Shown here: positions 45,198-55,287 of the stretch, one piece after another
Position numbering within the stretch: position 1 is the first letter of the stretch
How the letters are laid out: each line of letters starts with the position of its first letter
DNA from: Lachnospiraceae bacterium
Lineage (GTDB): Bacteria; Bacillota; Clostridia; Lachnospirales; Lachnospiraceae
Direction: 5' to 3'
Assembly (NCBI GenBank): GCA_017521605.1
Contig: JAFXCD010000005.1
Span: 58,876-122,875 of the forward strand
Length of the DNA stretch: 64,000 bases
The notes under the pieces: generated by a model
What the model saw: the letters and a program-made list of their open reading frames with translations, nothing else
What the model was told of the DNA's origin: nothing
Databases searched by the model: none
Made by a program: the position numbers and the translations under genes

Positions 45198-46550
45198 GTG
45201 AAATGGATGAAGTATGAAAAGGAGCATGTGAGAAAAGTCATACAGATTGCATGGCCGGCAGTATTGGAGGCCTTCTTTATTGCCTTTGTAGGCTTAGTGG
45301 ATTCCTTTATGGTAAGCTCTTTGGGCTCAGCAGCAGTAGCATCTGTTGGCCTGACTACACAGCCAAAATTTGTAGGACTGGCTATGTTTATTGCGGTGAA
45401 TGTATCCCTATCGGCACTTGTTGCCAGGCGTAAGGGTGAGGATAACCGAGAAGGTGCAAATAGGATTTTTCTAACAGCACTGGCATTTATTGTGATAGCA
45501 GCAGTGGTTATTAGTACTGTTTTGGTTGTCTTTGCAAGTCCTATTATAGAATTGTGTGGTTCAAAACCGGAAACACATGAAGGCGCAGTCAGCTATTATA
45601 GTATTATCATGGGAGGCATGATTTTCAATTGTATTCAGATGGGAATCAATGCGGCTCAAAGAGGGTGTGGTAATACTAAGATTACCATGCGTACCAATCT
45701 GGTGTCCAATACTGTTAATGTAATATTTAATTTCTTGTTAATTCAGGGACATTTGGGATTTCCTGCAATGGGAATTCGAGGTGCTGCATTAGCTACAGTA
45801 TTAGGTTCTGTAGTGGCATGTGTTATGAGTATCCTTTCTGTGTGTGGAAAAGATACTTTTGTCAGCTTTGTTTATATTGCGAAAGAGAAAATAAAACCTA
45901 CCTTCAGTGCTTTTGCAAATATTGTGAAAGTGGGTTATAGTGTATTTGCAGAGCAGATTTTATTACGTGTGGGCTTTATGGCTACATCCCTTATGGCTGC
46001 CGCACAAGGAACAGAGGCTATGGCTGCACATCAGGTGGGTATGAATATTATGGGGCTTTCATTTTCCTTTGGTGATGGCTTGCAGGCCACCGCAGTGGCA
46101 TTGATTGGTTACAGTCTGGGGGCAAGGGATACGGAGCTGGCAAAAAAATATGGCAGTATCTGCCGTTATATTGGGGGGGGTATTTCTGTAGTACTGGCTG
46201 TTCTTTACTTTGTAGGCGGTGGACTGCTATATAGCCTGTTTTTTGAAGAAGAAACCATTGTGGCATTGGGCGTGGATATTATGCGTGTAATCGGTATCAT
46301 CGTTGTGTTACAGATTTCCCAGGTGATTTATATGGGATGTTTAAGAGGGGCAGGAGACACTCTGTTTACTGCTGTTGTATCTACAATCAGCGTAACCATT
46401 ATGCGTACAGTAGGTTCTTATTTCTTCTGTTATATTATGGGCTGGGGTATTGTGGGTATCTGGATGGGCGTAGTGGCAGACCAGGTAACCAGATTAGTAT
46501 TAGCGTCTGCCCGATTTAAGCAGGGCAAATGGATGCACATTAAAATATAG
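45198..46550 (+). CDS. MATE-family multidrug/cation efflux protein
   Basis: A 450-residue protein with about 12 membrane helices and the two-fold repeat of MatE transporters (AWPAVLEAFFIAFVGLVDSF in the first half, VGYSVFAEQILLRVGFM in the second). These export drugs or cationic metabolites using Na+ or H+ gradients. It starts with GTG at 45198 with a GGAG about ten bases upstream. A short hairpin (AAGGCAT/ATGCCTT with TTTT) precedes it. The next gene, tcdA, begins 10 bases after its stop. Confidence 0.9.
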   Translation: MKWMKYEKEHVRKVIQIAWPAVLEAFFIAFVGLVDSFMVSSLGSAAVASVGLTTQPKFVGLAMFIAVNVSLSALVARRKGEDNREGANRIFLTALAFIVIAAVVISTVLVVFASPIIELCGSKPETHEGAVSYYSIIMGGMIFNCIQMGINAAQRGCGNTKITMRTNLVSNTVNVIFNFLLIQGHLGFPAMGIRGAALATVLGSVVACVMSILSVCGKDTFVSFVYIAKEKIKPTFSAFANIVKVGYSVFAEQILLRVGFMATSLMAAAQGTEAMAAHQVGMNIMGLSFSFGDGLQATAVALIGYSLGARDTELAKKYGSICRYIGGGISVVLAVLYFVGGGLLYSLFFEEETIVALGVDIMRVIGIIVVLQISQVIYMGCLRGAGDTLFTAVVSTISVTIMRTVGSYFFCYIMGWGIVGIWMGVVADQVTRLVLASARFKQGKWMHIKI

Positions 46551-46560
46551 GAGGAAATAT

Positions 46561-47280
46561 ATGGAAGAATTCTATTCCAGGACGGCCATGCTATTAGGTG
46601 AGGAGGCTGTAAAGAAGCTTTCTGAAGCCAGAGTAGCAGTGTTTGGTATTGGTGGTGTGGGTAGTTATGTGGTAGAAGCCTTGGTACGTGCCGGTGTAGG
46701 AGCAATCGACTTGATTGATAATGATGAGGTTTGTGAGTCTAATCTAAATCGACAGATTATTGCTACTATAAGTAACTTGGGTAGACCTAAGGTGGATGCA
46801 ATGGAGATACGTATCCATGATATCAATCCGGAATGTGTAGTAAATAAACATCAATGTTTTTATTTGCCTGAAACGGCTCGACAATTTGATTTCATGCAAT
46901 ATTCTTATGTGGTAGATGCTATTGATACGGTGACCGGTAAAATTCAGCTGGTAATGCAGGCTAAAGAAGCAGGAATACCTATAATCAGCAGTATGGGGAC
47001 CGGCAACAAATTAAATCCTACAAAGCTGGAAGTTACTGATATTTATAGAACATCTGTATGTCCTTTGGCAAAGGTAATGCGCAGAGAACTGAAGAAAAGA
47101 GGGGTGGAAGGACTGAAGGTGGTCTATTCTAAAGAGGAACCCCTAACACCGATTGCTCAACATAAAGAAGTAAATGGGAATGAAGTTCGCAGAGCTACAC
47201 CGGGCTCTGTATCCTTTGTGCCCTCAGTGGCAGGATTGATAATTGCGTCAGAAGTGGTGAAGGATTTGGCGGGAATATAG
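46561..47280 (+). CDS. tcdA: tRNA threonylcarbamoyladenosine dehydratase
   Basis: A 239-residue E1-like ThiF/HesA-fold enzyme. It begins with YSRTAMLLGEEAVKKL, then the nucleotide loop GIGGVGSYVVEAL, IDNDEVCESNLNRQI, and the SMGTGNKLNP segment typical of TcdA (YgdL). It catalyses ATP-dependent cyclisation of t6A37 in tRNAs to ct6A. The length is normal. It overlaps in operon spacing with the MATE gene, but no functional tie is known. Confidence 0.92.
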   Translation: MEEFYSRTAMLLGEEAVKKLSEARVAVFGIGGVGSYVVEALVRAGVGAIDLIDNDEVCESNLNRQIIATISNLGRPKVDAMEIRIHDINPECVVNKHQCFYLPETARQFDFMQYSYVVDAIDTVTGKIQLVMQAKEAGIPIISSMGTGNKLNPTKLEVTDIYRTSVCPLAKVMRRELKKRGVEGLKVVYSKEEPLTPIAQHKEVNGNEVRRATPGSVSFVPSVAGLIIASEVVKDLAGI

Positions 47281-47308
47281 TTTTTTTGTGGAAAAACAGT
47301 TATAAGCA

Positions 47309-47337
47309 TTGCCTTAATACAGAAGAACAGTTATACT
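47309..47337 (+). promoter_or_regulatory. Promoter of the TPR lipoprotein
   Basis: TTGCCT and TATACT with 17-base spacing. The predicted start of transcription (about 47344) lies after the ATG at 47342, which supports the later ATG at 47378 as the true start. Confidence 0.6.
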
Positions 47338-47377
47338 AAAAATGAAGGTGTTGTTTTTTGTTGACGGGGAACGAAAG

Positions 47378-48424
47378 ATGTTGAAAAAACGTGAGAGAAT
47401 ATTGACTTTTATAGGCTGTGGAGTGGTAATGTTTCTGATGGCAGGGTGCGGAAGTAAAGAAAACATTACACAGGCCATGAGTAAAATAGGTGAATTGAAT
47501 TATCAGGAAGCAGTTGACCTTTTGGCGGCTGCAGAAGAAGCAGGAGAGAATGAAAAGCTGATTGCCAGAGGCAGAGGAATTGCTTATATGGGGATGGCTC
47601 AGTATGATGAGGCAGAAAAATATTTTCTGGTAGCACTGGATTGTAGCAATGGTATACCGGAGGACATGGATTATGATATTAATTTGTATCTGGCAGCAGT
47701 TTATACCAAGCAGGAAAAGTATGCAAAGGCTGAGGAAGTTTACAATTCCATTCTGGCCCTAAAACCAAAGGATGATGATGTGAAGTTTTTGCGGGGAATT
47801 GCCCGTTTGAAGTTGGATAAATATGCAGAAGGCAAAGAAGATATGGACCAGGTGGTGACTCATGATCCTAAGAATTTTGAGAGAGTTCTGCAAATATATG
47901 AGGCTATGGAAGCAGCAGGGCATAAGGATGCCGGTCAGGGGTACCTCACAGAAGCCTTACAGAATTATGAAGACCAGATGAGCAATTTTATCAAGGGGCG
48001 TATGTATTTTTATATGGGAGATTACCAGAAGGCTTATGTTGCACTGGAAGAAGCAAAAAAGGATGGCGGTGTGGAGGCCTATCTGTATCTGGGGATGGCT
48101 TATGAGTTCACAGGAGATTATAATTATGCTTCCAGTGTATATAATTCCTATTTGGCGAAAGAGGGGGATGATGCCCGGATTTATAACCAATTGGGACTTT
48201 GCGAGATGAAAAAAGGAGAATATGTTAATGCACTTGCTGCATTTCAGGCAGGCTTGCAGGTGGAAGAGAACACTATGAAGCAGTCGCTACTATTTAATGA
48301 AATTGCAGCTTATGAATATTTGGGTGATTTTGCGCAGGCAAAGGTGTTGATGAACAAATATCTGTCCATGTATCCGGATGATGTAGCTGCACAACGGGAG
48401 GCAAGATTTTTGGCCACCAGATAG
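47378..48424 (+). CDS. TPR-repeat lipoprotein
   Basis: About 348 residues from the ATG at 47378. Signal peptide with lipobox LMAGC (Cys22 or so), then at least seven TPR-type helical repeats (for example AQYDEAEKYFLVALD, EKYAKAEEVYNSILAL, GDYQKAYVALEEAKK, GEYVNALAAFQAGLQ). It should be anchored outside and act as a protein-binding scaffold. An upstream in-frame ATG at 47342 would precede the signal peptide and lies at the predicted transcription start. It is unrelated in sequence to the tandem TPR family. Confidence 0.8.
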   Translation: MLKKRERILTFIGCGVVMFLMAGCGSKENITQAMSKIGELNYQEAVDLLAAAEEAGENEKLIARGRGIAYMGMAQYDEAEKYFLVALDCSNGIPEDMDYDINLYLAAVYTKQEKYAKAEEVYNSILALKPKDDDVKFLRGIARLKLDKYAEGKEDMDQVVTHDPKNFERVLQIYEAMEAAGHKDAGQGYLTEALQNYEDQMSNFIKGRMYFYMGDYQKAYVALEEAKKDGGVEAYLYLGMAYEFTGDYNYASSVYNSYLAKEGDDARIYNQLGLCEMKKGEYVNALAAFQAGLQVEENTMKQSLLFNEIAAYEYLGDFAQAKVLMNKYLSMYPDDVAAQREARFLATR

Positions 48425-48436
48425 TGCCCCAAAGCA

Positions 48437-48465
48437 TTGACAAAACAAAGGACTTTTACTATAAT
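48437..48465 (+). promoter_or_regulatory. Perfect consensus sigma-A promoter of pyrF
   Basis: TTGACA and TATAAT, both perfect, with 17-base spacing, about 33 bases before the pyrF start. No upstream attenuator is seen. Confidence 0.85.
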
Positions 48466-48503
48466 ATGCAACGGCAAAAAAAGAAGAAAAGGATGGGCAA
48501 AGC

Positions 48504-49427
48504 ATGATTAACAAATTAGTAGAAAAAATCAAGAAAACCAATGCACCGATTGTTGTAGGTCTGGATCCGATGATGAAATTTATACCGGATTACATAAAGA
48601 GCAAAGCATTTGCAGAGTTCGGAGAGACTTTGGAAGGTGCTGCAGAGGCAATCTGGCAGTACAATAAGGGACTGGTAGATGCAATCTGCGATTTGATACC
48701 GGCAGTAAAGCCGCAGATTGCCATGTATGAGCAGTTTGGAATTCCGGGACTGGTAGCCTTTAAGAAGACAGTGGATTACTGTAAGAGCAAAGGATTGGTA
48801 GTAATTGGTGATGTAAAGCGTGGTGATATCGGTTCTACCTCTGAAGCATATGCAGTAGGACACCTGGGTAAGGTACAGGTAGGCAGTAATTCTTTCTACG
48901 GATTTGATGAGGATTTTGTAACCATCAATCCATATATGGGAGCAGACAGTGTGCTTCCCTTTGTAAAAGTATGTAAAGAAGAAAAGAAGGGCCTTTTCAT
49001 CTTAGTAAAGACTTCTAATCCCAGTAGTGGCGATTTCCAGGACAGACTTATTGATGGCAAGCCTCTTTATGAGCATGTAGGCGAAAAGGTGGCTGAGTGG
49101 GGAGCTGAACATATGGGGGATTCTTACAGCTACATTGGTGCAGTTGTAGGAGCAACTTATCCGGAACAGGGCAAAATCCTGCGAAAGGTAATGCCCAAGT
49201 CTTTCATTCTGGTACCCGGTTATGGTGCACAGGGTGGTAAGGGTGCTGATTTGGTACACTTCTTTGACAAAGATGGTCTTGGCGCCATTGTTAACTCTTC
49301 CAGGGGGATTATCGCGGCTTATCAGCAGGAGAAATATGCTTCTTATGGTGATACAGGTTATGCAGATGCAGCAAGAGCAGCAGTACTGGACATGAGAGAG
49401 GATATTGCCGGAGCACTTGGTAAATAA
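48504..49427 (+). CDS. pyrF: Orotidine 5'-phosphate decarboxylase, type 2
   Basis: A 307-residue enzyme of the longer PyrF subfamily. VGLDPMMKFIP at the start and VIGDVKRGDIGSTSEAYA near residue 95 carry the catalytic Lys and Asp residues. It converts OMP to UMP in pyrimidine synthesis. The length is normal for type 2. It is a single gene here, away from other pyr genes, with a perfect promoter in front and a strong terminator behind. Confidence 0.95.
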   Translation: MINKLVEKIKKTNAPIVVGLDPMMKFIPDYIKSKAFAEFGETLEGAAEAIWQYNKGLVDAICDLIPAVKPQIAMYEQFGIPGLVAFKKTVDYCKSKGLVVIGDVKRGDIGSTSEAYAVGHLGKVQVGSNSFYGFDEDFVTINPYMGADSVLPFVKVCKEEKKGLFILVKTSNPSSGDFQDRLIDGKPLYEHVGEKVAEWGAEHMGDSYSYIGAVVGATYPEQGKILRKVMPKSFILVPGYGAQGGKGADLVHFFDKDGLGAIVNSSRGIIAAYQQEKYASYGDTGYADAARAAVLDMREDIAGALGK

Positions 49428-49440
49428 TTGGCTTGAATAT

Positions 49441-49484
49441 ACCTGCCAAAGGGATGTATAGAAACTTTGGCAGGTGTTTTTTTT
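49441..49484 (+). terminator. Strong terminator after pyrF
   Basis: ACCTGCCAAAG pairs perfectly with CTTTGGCAGGT around a 13-base loop, followed by eight T. Confidence 0.92.
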
Positions 49485-49514
49485 AGTGAGAATTTGACAG
49501 GGGGAAAGGTAGGT

Positions 49515-49928
49515 ATGGAATATACGAATCATATGACAGGTGAGGAGTACAATCGTTTGAGAGAAGCTGTGGATTGGCGACCTATAACATCAGGGCAAGC
49601 TGAAAGAGGCTTAAAGAATACAACATTTTTGGTGGTTGCAAGAGAAGAAGGGCAAGCCATTGCCATGGGAAGGGTTTTGTTTGACTTTGGTTATACAGCA
49701 TATATTGGAGATGTAATTGTAACGCCGGAATATCAAGGACAGGGGATTGGCAAGCGTATTGTAGAGAAACTTATGGAGTCTGTCATGAATATGGCTGAAT
49801 CAGACGAACGAATTATGTTCATTTTAGGAGCTGCTAAGGGAAAAGAAGGTTTTTACGAGAAATTGGGGTTTGAAAGAAGGCCCAATGATTTTTCGGGGTA
49901 TGGTATGACCATGTGGAAGAAGAAATAG
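49515..49928 (+). CDS. GNAT-family N-acetyltransferase
   Basis: A 137-residue protein with the acetyl-CoA binding motif VTPEYQGQGIGKRIVEKL (motif A) and a C-terminal YEKLGFERRP. I chose the ATG at 49515 with GGTAGG upstream; the longer frame from 49467 begins within the pyrF terminator. The substrate cannot be told. It lies 33 bases before the GH36 gene. Confidence 0.88.
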   Translation: MEYTNHMTGEEYNRLREAVDWRPITSGQAERGLKNTTFLVVAREEGQAIAMGRVLFDFGYTAYIGDVIVTPEYQGQGIGKRIVEKLMESVMNMAESDERIMFILGAAKGKEGFYEKLGFERRPNDFSGYGMTMWKKK

Positions 49929-49961
49929 ATTTAATAAAGTATGTAACTTAGGAGAGGGAAG

Positions 49962-52058
49962 ATGAAGAAGGTATATAGTAATTTTGCTTTAGGGGATATG
50001 TGCGCGGTGTATTTGCTGGATACGGATACACAGATTTGTGGCATGACTCTGGTGCCCTTGGGGTATGAAGATAAGCTTAATTTAGAGGGGTGGTGGAATA
50101 TAGAGCCCACAGTTCAGGTGAAGCTTGTAGGAGAACCTTATCCGGATGGATTTATTCATGGGCACTCCATGAAAAACAGCCTGATGTTGGGTGAGATTAG
50201 ATTTAAGGAGCAGATAGTTGAGGAGGAGAATCCTTTAAAGATTACGACGATTTCCGAAGGAAATGGTATAGAGACCAGACATGTTTTGGAATATGTACAG
50301 GGCAGTTTATATCTTACCATGTATTCGCAGGTAATCTCCCATAGAGAGGAAGTAGCGGAGCTGGAGCTCTTTACTTCTTATAATTTGTGTGCATTTTCTT
50401 CTCTGGGGGAAGGCTTACGTATGGAGGATTATGTGCTTCATCGTATGCTGAGTAAATGGAGCATGGAGGGTAAGCTGGAGAGTACAGAGTTTTTAGATTT
50501 ACATCTGGAGCCAGCATGGCTACGAATCGGTGCCAACAGTGTACGTTTTGGTCAGGTAGGTTCTATGCCTGTGCGTCGTTATTTCCCTTGGATGATAACG
50601 GAGGATAAGAAGTTTGGCTATAGTATCGGTATCCAACTGGCACATCCGGCCAGCTGGCAGATGGAGGTTTACAATAAGGATGAGCGAATTGCGCTTTCCG
50701 GTGGTTTGGCTGACAGAGAGTTTGGTCATTGGACCAAGAAACTGGTTAGGGAAAAGGTGTTTGAATCTCCCAAGGCTACATTAACAGTAGCAAAAGAAGA
50801 TGTGGAAGGTATCAGCTATCGACTTACTTCTGCACAGTGGTCTAATTTGGAAAGAGTACCGGAGGTAGAGAAGAGTCTGCCCATTATCTTTAATGAATAC
50901 TGCACCACTTGGGGCAATCCATCTGAGGAGAATATGCTGAAAATTGTGGATGCTCTGAAGGATCGTGGTATTCAGTACTGTGTGATTGATGCGGGGTGGC
51001 ATGTAAAAGACGGTAACGACTGGTCCGATATCGGTGATTGGATTACTAATGAGAAACTATTCCCAAAGGGATTAAAATATGTAGCAGATAAGATACGAGA
51101 AGCCGGTATGCTCCCCGGAATCTGGTATGAAATGGAAGTGGTTGGAAAGGATTCGGATGTATTTAAGCAACCGGAATATTTGCTACACAGGGATGGGTAT
51201 CCTTTGCAGACCTGTTTCAGACGATTCCTGGATATGCGTAAAGGTATGGTGCAGGAATATTTGGAGGAGAGGGTTATTAACCAGCTGGAGGAATGGGGCT
51301 TCGACTATCTAAAGGTGGATTATAATGATAATATCGGTATCGGTTGTGATGGTGCAGAATCACTGGGAGAAGGGCTCCGTCAGAATATGATGGCTTCGCA
51401 GGACTTTTGGCGAAAACTGGGTGAGAGACTACCGAATCTGGTAATAGAGAATTGTTCTTCCGGTGGTCATCGATTGGAGCCTTCCATGCAGGCACTTGCA
51501 AGTATGGCCTCCTTCTCCGATGCCCATGAGTGGAAAGCGATACCAGTGATTGCAGCCAATGTTATCAGAGCTATTTTGCCGGCACAGAGCCAGATTTGGG
51601 CAGTGCTTCGTAAGGATGATGACAGCAAACGACTGCATTATTCGTTGGCATGTACTTTCTTAGGCAGAATGTGTCTTTCCGGCGATATCTATGATTTGAC
51701 AGAGGATCAGTGGACTATTGTGCAGGAAGCTATTTCACTTTACAGGGAATGTGCCCCTGTGATTAAGGCAGGACGCAACTTCCGTTTTGGACCTCATGTA
51801 AAAAGCTATAATCATTTGCAGGGCTGGCAAGCAGTGTGTCGTAAGAGTGATATGGGTAATCAGATGCTGGTTGTACTGCATACCTTTGGGTTATGTGGCC
51901 AACGTTTATCGATAGAACTGCCGATCCAAGAAACAGAAAGCTGGAAACTTAAAGAAGTATTTAGCAGAGATGGTGTGGAGATAAAAGTACAGGATAATCA
52001 GCTTAGCTTACAAGGTATGGAAGAGTATGATGGGGTGGTTGCCTTGCTTTCTTGTTAA
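49962..52058 (+). CDS. Glycoside hydrolase family 36-like enzyme (alpha-galactosidase type)
   Basis: A 698-residue protein with an N-terminal beta sandwich and a central barrel. The nucleophile region is FDYLKVDYNDNIG (Asp in KVDYN) and the acid/base region SFSDAHEW, with ENCSSGGHRLEPSMQ between them, as in clan GH-D. No signal peptide, so it acts on imported oligosaccharides. It is divergent from classical RafA/AgaN enzymes (KVDYN rather than KWDxN), so the exact sugar is uncertain. GAGAGGG precedes the ATG. Confidence 0.82.
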   Translation: MKKVYSNFALGDMCAVYLLDTDTQICGMTLVPLGYEDKLNLEGWWNIEPTVQVKLVGEPYPDGFIHGHSMKNSLMLGEIRFKEQIVEEENPLKITTISEGNGIETRHVLEYVQGSLYLTMYSQVISHREEVAELELFTSYNLCAFSSLGEGLRMEDYVLHRMLSKWSMEGKLESTEFLDLHLEPAWLRIGANSVRFGQVGSMPVRRYFPWMITEDKKFGYSIGIQLAHPASWQMEVYNKDERIALSGGLADREFGHWTKKLVREKVFESPKATLTVAKEDVEGISYRLTSAQWSNLERVPEVEKSLPIIFNEYCTTWGNPSEENMLKIVDALKDRGIQYCVIDAGWHVKDGNDWSDIGDWITNEKLFPKGLKYVADKIREAGMLPGIWYEMEVVGKDSDVFKQPEYLLHRDGYPLQTCFRRFLDMRKGMVQEYLEERVINQLEEWGFDYLKVDYNDNIGIGCDGAESLGEGLRQNMMASQDFWRKLGERLPNLVIENCSSGGHRLEPSMQALASMASFSDAHEWKAIPVIAANVIRAILPAQSQIWAVLRKDDDSKRLHYSLACTFLGRMCLSGDIYDLTEDQWTIVQEAISLYRECAPVIKAGRNFRFGPHVKSYNHLQGWQAVCRKSDMGNQMLVVLHTFGLCGQRLSIELPIQETESWKLKEVFSRDGVEIKVQDNQLSLQGMEEYDGVVALLSC

Positions 52059-52072
52059 ATAAGTGTTTTAAA

Positions 52073-52117
52073 GTCCAGGGATTCCTGATAAAGGGAGTCC
52101 TTGGATTCATTTTTTTG
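52073..52117 (+). terminator. Terminator after the GH36 gene
   Basis: AGTCCAGGGATTCC pairs with GGAGTCCTTGGATT (three G-U pairs) around a short loop, followed by a T run. Confidence 0.85.
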
Positions 52118-52380
52118 TAAAGAACATAATTTGTTCAGGCCCAGCATTGAAACAGTAAATTGTTTTAAATTAATAATAACATGTAAATACTTCCAGATAT
52201 ACTACATAAAAAATTAAAAAAATATAAATTCTGCATAAGTACCAAAATTTGGATTTACTTAAACGTTTTCGTCTTTCGTAAAATTGAACATATTTCACAG
52301 AATTACAAAAAAACAAATTGTGCTATTTACACAAAAGGGGCAAGTGTGTTAAGCTAAGTTTCGAAAAGGAGGTATTTACT
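52118..52380 (+). promoter_or_regulatory. AT-rich leader of the xylanase gene
   Basis: This stretch has no gene. It is very AT-rich and contains the 8-bp palindrome AAACGTTT at 52261-52268 in a context (TTAAACGTTTTC) like LacI/CcpA-type operators, though it lacks the outer TG/CA of a good cre site. A small ACAC/GTGT hairpin is near 52330. AAAGGAGGT at 52365-52373 sits seven bases before the GTG at 52381 and decides that start. I could not pick a convincing promoter. Confidence 0.35.
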
Positions 52381-55107
52381 GTGAAAAGTAAAACGATTGG
52401 TAGAATTAAAGCAGCAGCGTTGTCAATTGCTATGTGCTTACAGCTTGTAGTTCCTACTGTAGAGGCAGAAGCAGCACAGACATTCTATGACAACAAAACG
52501 GGTTACGAAGATGGTTTTGACTATGAGCTCTGGAAAGATTATGGTAGCACAAGCATGACCATCAAAGGAGGCGGAAATTTCGAATGTTGGTGGGAGAACA
52601 TTGGAAATGTCCTTTTTAGAAAAGGTAAGAAATTCGACTGCACACAGACATATCAGCAGATCGGAAACATGTCAATCAATTTTGGCGTTGATTATCAGCC
52701 GAACGGAAACTCTTATTTATGTGTTTATGGTTGGACCAGAAATCCTCTCGTAGAGTATTACATCGTAGAGAGCTGGGGCTCATGGCGTCCACCAGGAGCA
52801 AACTCCAAGGGACAGATTACAGTAGATGGCGGTACATATGATGTATACGAAACAACTCGTGTAAATCAGCCCTCCATCGATGGAAATACTACTTTCCAGC
52901 AGTACTGGAGCGTACGTACTTCTAAGAGAAACAGCGGTACCATTTCCGTATCCCAGCATTTCCAGGCTTGGGAAAGGATGGGTATGAAGATGGGTAACAT
53001 CTACGAAGTGGCTTTCAATGTTGAAGGTTATCAGAGTAGCGGTTGGGCAGATGTTTACAAGAATGAATTAACCATCGGCGGTAGTATCAGCTCAGGCGGT
53101 AACAATGGCGGCGGTTCAAACTCAGGTTCAGGCGATAACAGTAACAGTGCCGCTCCCGGTACTGCACAGGGAACCAGAGTAGAATGTGAAAACATGACAA
53201 TTTCAGGTCAGTATGCAGGAACAATTTCTTCTCCTTTCAATGGAGTGGCATTGTATGCAAACGATGAATCTGTATCTTATACCCAGAATTTCACCAGCGG
53301 AACACACGATTTTACATTAAGCGGTGCATCCAATGGCGATAATCTGGCAAGTGTTGATCTTTATATTGGTGGTGAAAATAAGGGTACTTTCTATTATGGC
53401 GATGCAAATCATGCAGAATACACCATCAAGAACGTATCACATGGCACCGGCAATCAGAAGATTGAATTAAAGGTATCCGGAGATGACGGAACCTGGGATG
53501 CATATGCAGACGCATTGATTATCAGTGGAAGCGGTGTTGGTTCAGGTAATACCGGAAACAATAACAACAATAACAATAATAACAGTGGCAATGTATCATC
53601 TGGAGCTACTATGGAATGTGAAAACATGACAAAGAGTGGTCAGTACACAGGTAATGTTTCTTCACCTTTCAATGGTGTGGCATTATATGCAAATGATGAC
53701 GCAGTGTCCTATACACAGAACTTCACCAGTGGAACCAGTAACTTCACATTAACAGGTGCTTCCAATGGCGATTCTATGGCTAGAGTAGATTTATTCATTG
53801 GTGGTCAGAACAAAGGTACATTCTATTTCGGTGATGCAAATGTTGCAAATTACACTATTGAAAATGTATCTCATGGAACCGGCAACCAAAAGGTTGAATT
53901 AAAGGTAACTGCAGATGATGGTTCTTGGGATGCATTTATTGACAAACTGACTATAAGCGGACAGAGCACAGGTGGAAATACCGGCAACCAGGGTGGTAAC
54001 ACCGGTAGCCAGGGTGGGAACACCGGCAATAATAACAACAATGGTGGTGCAGTTTCTAATAACAGTAGCATGGAATGTGAAAACATGACCAAGAGCGGTC
54101 AGTATACCGGTAATGTATCTTCTCCTTTCAACGGAGTTGCATTATATGCAAATGATGATGCAGTATCTTATACTCAGAACTTCGCTAGTGGAACACATGA
54201 TTTCACCTTAAGAGGAGCTTCTAATGGCGATTCTATGGCAAGAGTAGACCTCTTTATCGGTGGTCAGAATAAGGGTACTTTCTACTTTGGTGATGCAAAT
54301 GTGGCAGAATATACCATCGAGAACGTATCTCACGGAACCGGTAACCAGAAGGTTGAGCTTAAGGTAACTGCAGATGATGGTAGCTGGGATGCATTTATTG
54401 ATACTTTGATTATCAGTGCAGCAGGCACTGCAGGTGCAGGAAGCAACTCTGGTAATAGCGGAAGCAACAATAATAATAACAATACAAAACCTTCAGGCAA
54501 AATGGTGGCTTTAACATTTGATGATGGTCCTTCTTCTACAACACCTTATGTTTTAGATGTTTTAGAGCAGTACAATGCAAAAGCAACCTTTTTCCTGATT
54601 GGTCAGCAGGTTAACAGTGATACTATGTCTATTATGCAGCGTCAGGTAGAAATGGGCTGTGAGCTTGCAAATCATTCTTATACTCATCAGGATATGGGCA
54701 ACATGAGTGCACAGGATGTTAAGAATCAGATTGAATGGACTTCTTCAGCAATCAAGAACACTGTAGGTGTAGATGTGAAGTTCTTTAGAGCTCCTTATCT
54801 ATCAACCAGCAATACTATGTTCCAGAATGTAGGTTTAGCATTTATTCAGGGTATTGATACCAAGGATTATGATAGTAACACTTCCGTAAACCAGAGAGTG
54901 AGCAACGTTTTGAACAATGTTTCAGATGGTTCTATCGTATTACTTCATGATTTCCAGGGCAATAATAATACAGTACAGGCATTGCCTCAGATTATTGAAG
55001 GTTTACAGAGTCAGGGCTATACACTTGTAACCCTTAGTGAATTATTTGAGTACAAGGGTGTAAATCCTAATCAGGGTTACAAGGTTTGGTCCAATGTATA
55101 CAACTAA
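52381..55107 (+). CDS. Secreted GH11 xylanase with three CBM36-like modules and CE4 acetylxylan esterase
   Basis: A 908-residue exported enzyme. Signal peptide (1-34, ending AEA-AQ). GH11 jelly roll (35-235): nucleophile Glu125 in [10 protein letters not shown] and acid/base Glu215 in VEGYQSSG. Three CBM36-like modules follow (about 263-383, 410-530, 563-683; [19 protein letters not shown] and [15 protein letters not shown] are typical), joined by Asn/Gly/Ser linkers. The C-terminal CE4 domain (707-890) has TFDDGPS, NHSYTH, RAPYLS and LLHDF, so a metal-dependent deacetylase. It should cut acetylated xylan outside the cell. Starts with GTG behind a perfect ribosome site. Modules 2 and 3 are nearly identical. 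Confidence 0.93.
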   Translation: MKSKTIGRIKAAALSIAMCLQLVVPTVEAEAAQTFYDNKTGYEDGFDYELWKDYGSTSMTIKGGGNFECWWENIGNVLFRKGKKFDCTQTYQQIGNMSINFGVDYQPNGNSYLCVYGWTRNPLVEYYIVESWGSWRPPGANSKGQITVDGGTYDVYETTRVNQPSIDGNTTFQQYWSVRTSKRNSGTISVSQHFQAWERMGMKMGNIYEVAFNVEGYQSSGWADVYKNELTIGGSISSGGNNGGGSNSGSGDNSNSAAPGTAQGTRVECENMTISGQYAGTISSPFNGVALYANDESVSYTQNFTSGTHDFTLSGASNGDNLASVDLYIGGENKGTFYYGDANHAEYTIKNVSHGTGNQKIELKVSGDDGTWDAYADALIISGSGVGSGNTGNNNNNNNNNSGNVSSGATMECENMTKSGQYTGNVSSPFNGVALYANDDAVSYTQNFTSGTSNFTLTGASNGDSMARVDLFIGGQNKGTFYFGDANVANYTIENVSHGTGNQKVELKVTADDGSWDAFIDKLTISGQSTGGNTGNQGGNTGSQGGNTGNNNNNGGAVSNNSSMECENMTKSGQYTGNVSSPFNGVALYANDDAVSYTQNFASGTHDFTLRGASNGDSMARVDLFIGGQNKGTFYFGDANVAEYTIENVSHGTGNQKVELKVTADDGSWDAFIDTLIISAAGTAGAGSNSGNSGSNNNNNNTKPSGKMVALTFDDGPSSTTPYVLDVLEQYNAKATFFLIGQQVNSDTMSIMQRQVEMGCELANHSYTHQDMGNMSAQDVKNQIEWTSSAIKNTVGVDVKFFRAPYLSTSNTMFQNVGLAFIQGIDTKDYDSNTSVNQRVSNVLNNVSDGSIVLLHDFQGNNNTVQALPQIIEGLQSQGYTLVTLSELFEYKGVNPNQGYKVWSNVYN

Positions 55108-55165
55108 ATAGCTTGATACTATAGGTCACATGCAAATTACATAATGACCAATAGTTTCATTCCCA

Positions 55166-55204
55166 CCCCCTGCTCCACTCCCTATACGAGCAGGGGGATT
55201 TTAC
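55166..55204 (+). terminator. Terminator after the xylanase gene
   Basis: CCCCCTGCTC pairs perfectly with GAGCAGGGGG around a 12-base loop, followed by ATTTTA. Confidence 0.9.
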
Positions 55205-55224
55205 GCGTAAAACTGAAGCCGTGC

Positions 55225-55287
55225 TGTCCAATGTCTAAGCTGCTCGTCGGATGCTTGCATACGTAAGAGCAGCTTAGACATTGGACA
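55225..55287. repeat. Perfect 21-bp inverted repeat with a small palindrome in the loop
   Basis: Arms at 55225-55245 and 55267-55287 are exact reverse complements (outer ends TGTCCA/TGGACA). The 21-base loop itself contains ATGC-TT-GCAT. There is no T tract directly after, so it does not look like a terminator. It may be an end of a mobile or recombination element or a processed RNA hairpin. Confidence 0.9.

Noticed and set aside
52300-52380. c-di-GMP or other riboswitch ahead of the xylanase
   Set aside because: Only a small ACAC/GTGT hairpin is present and none of the conserved riboswitch core sequences was found.
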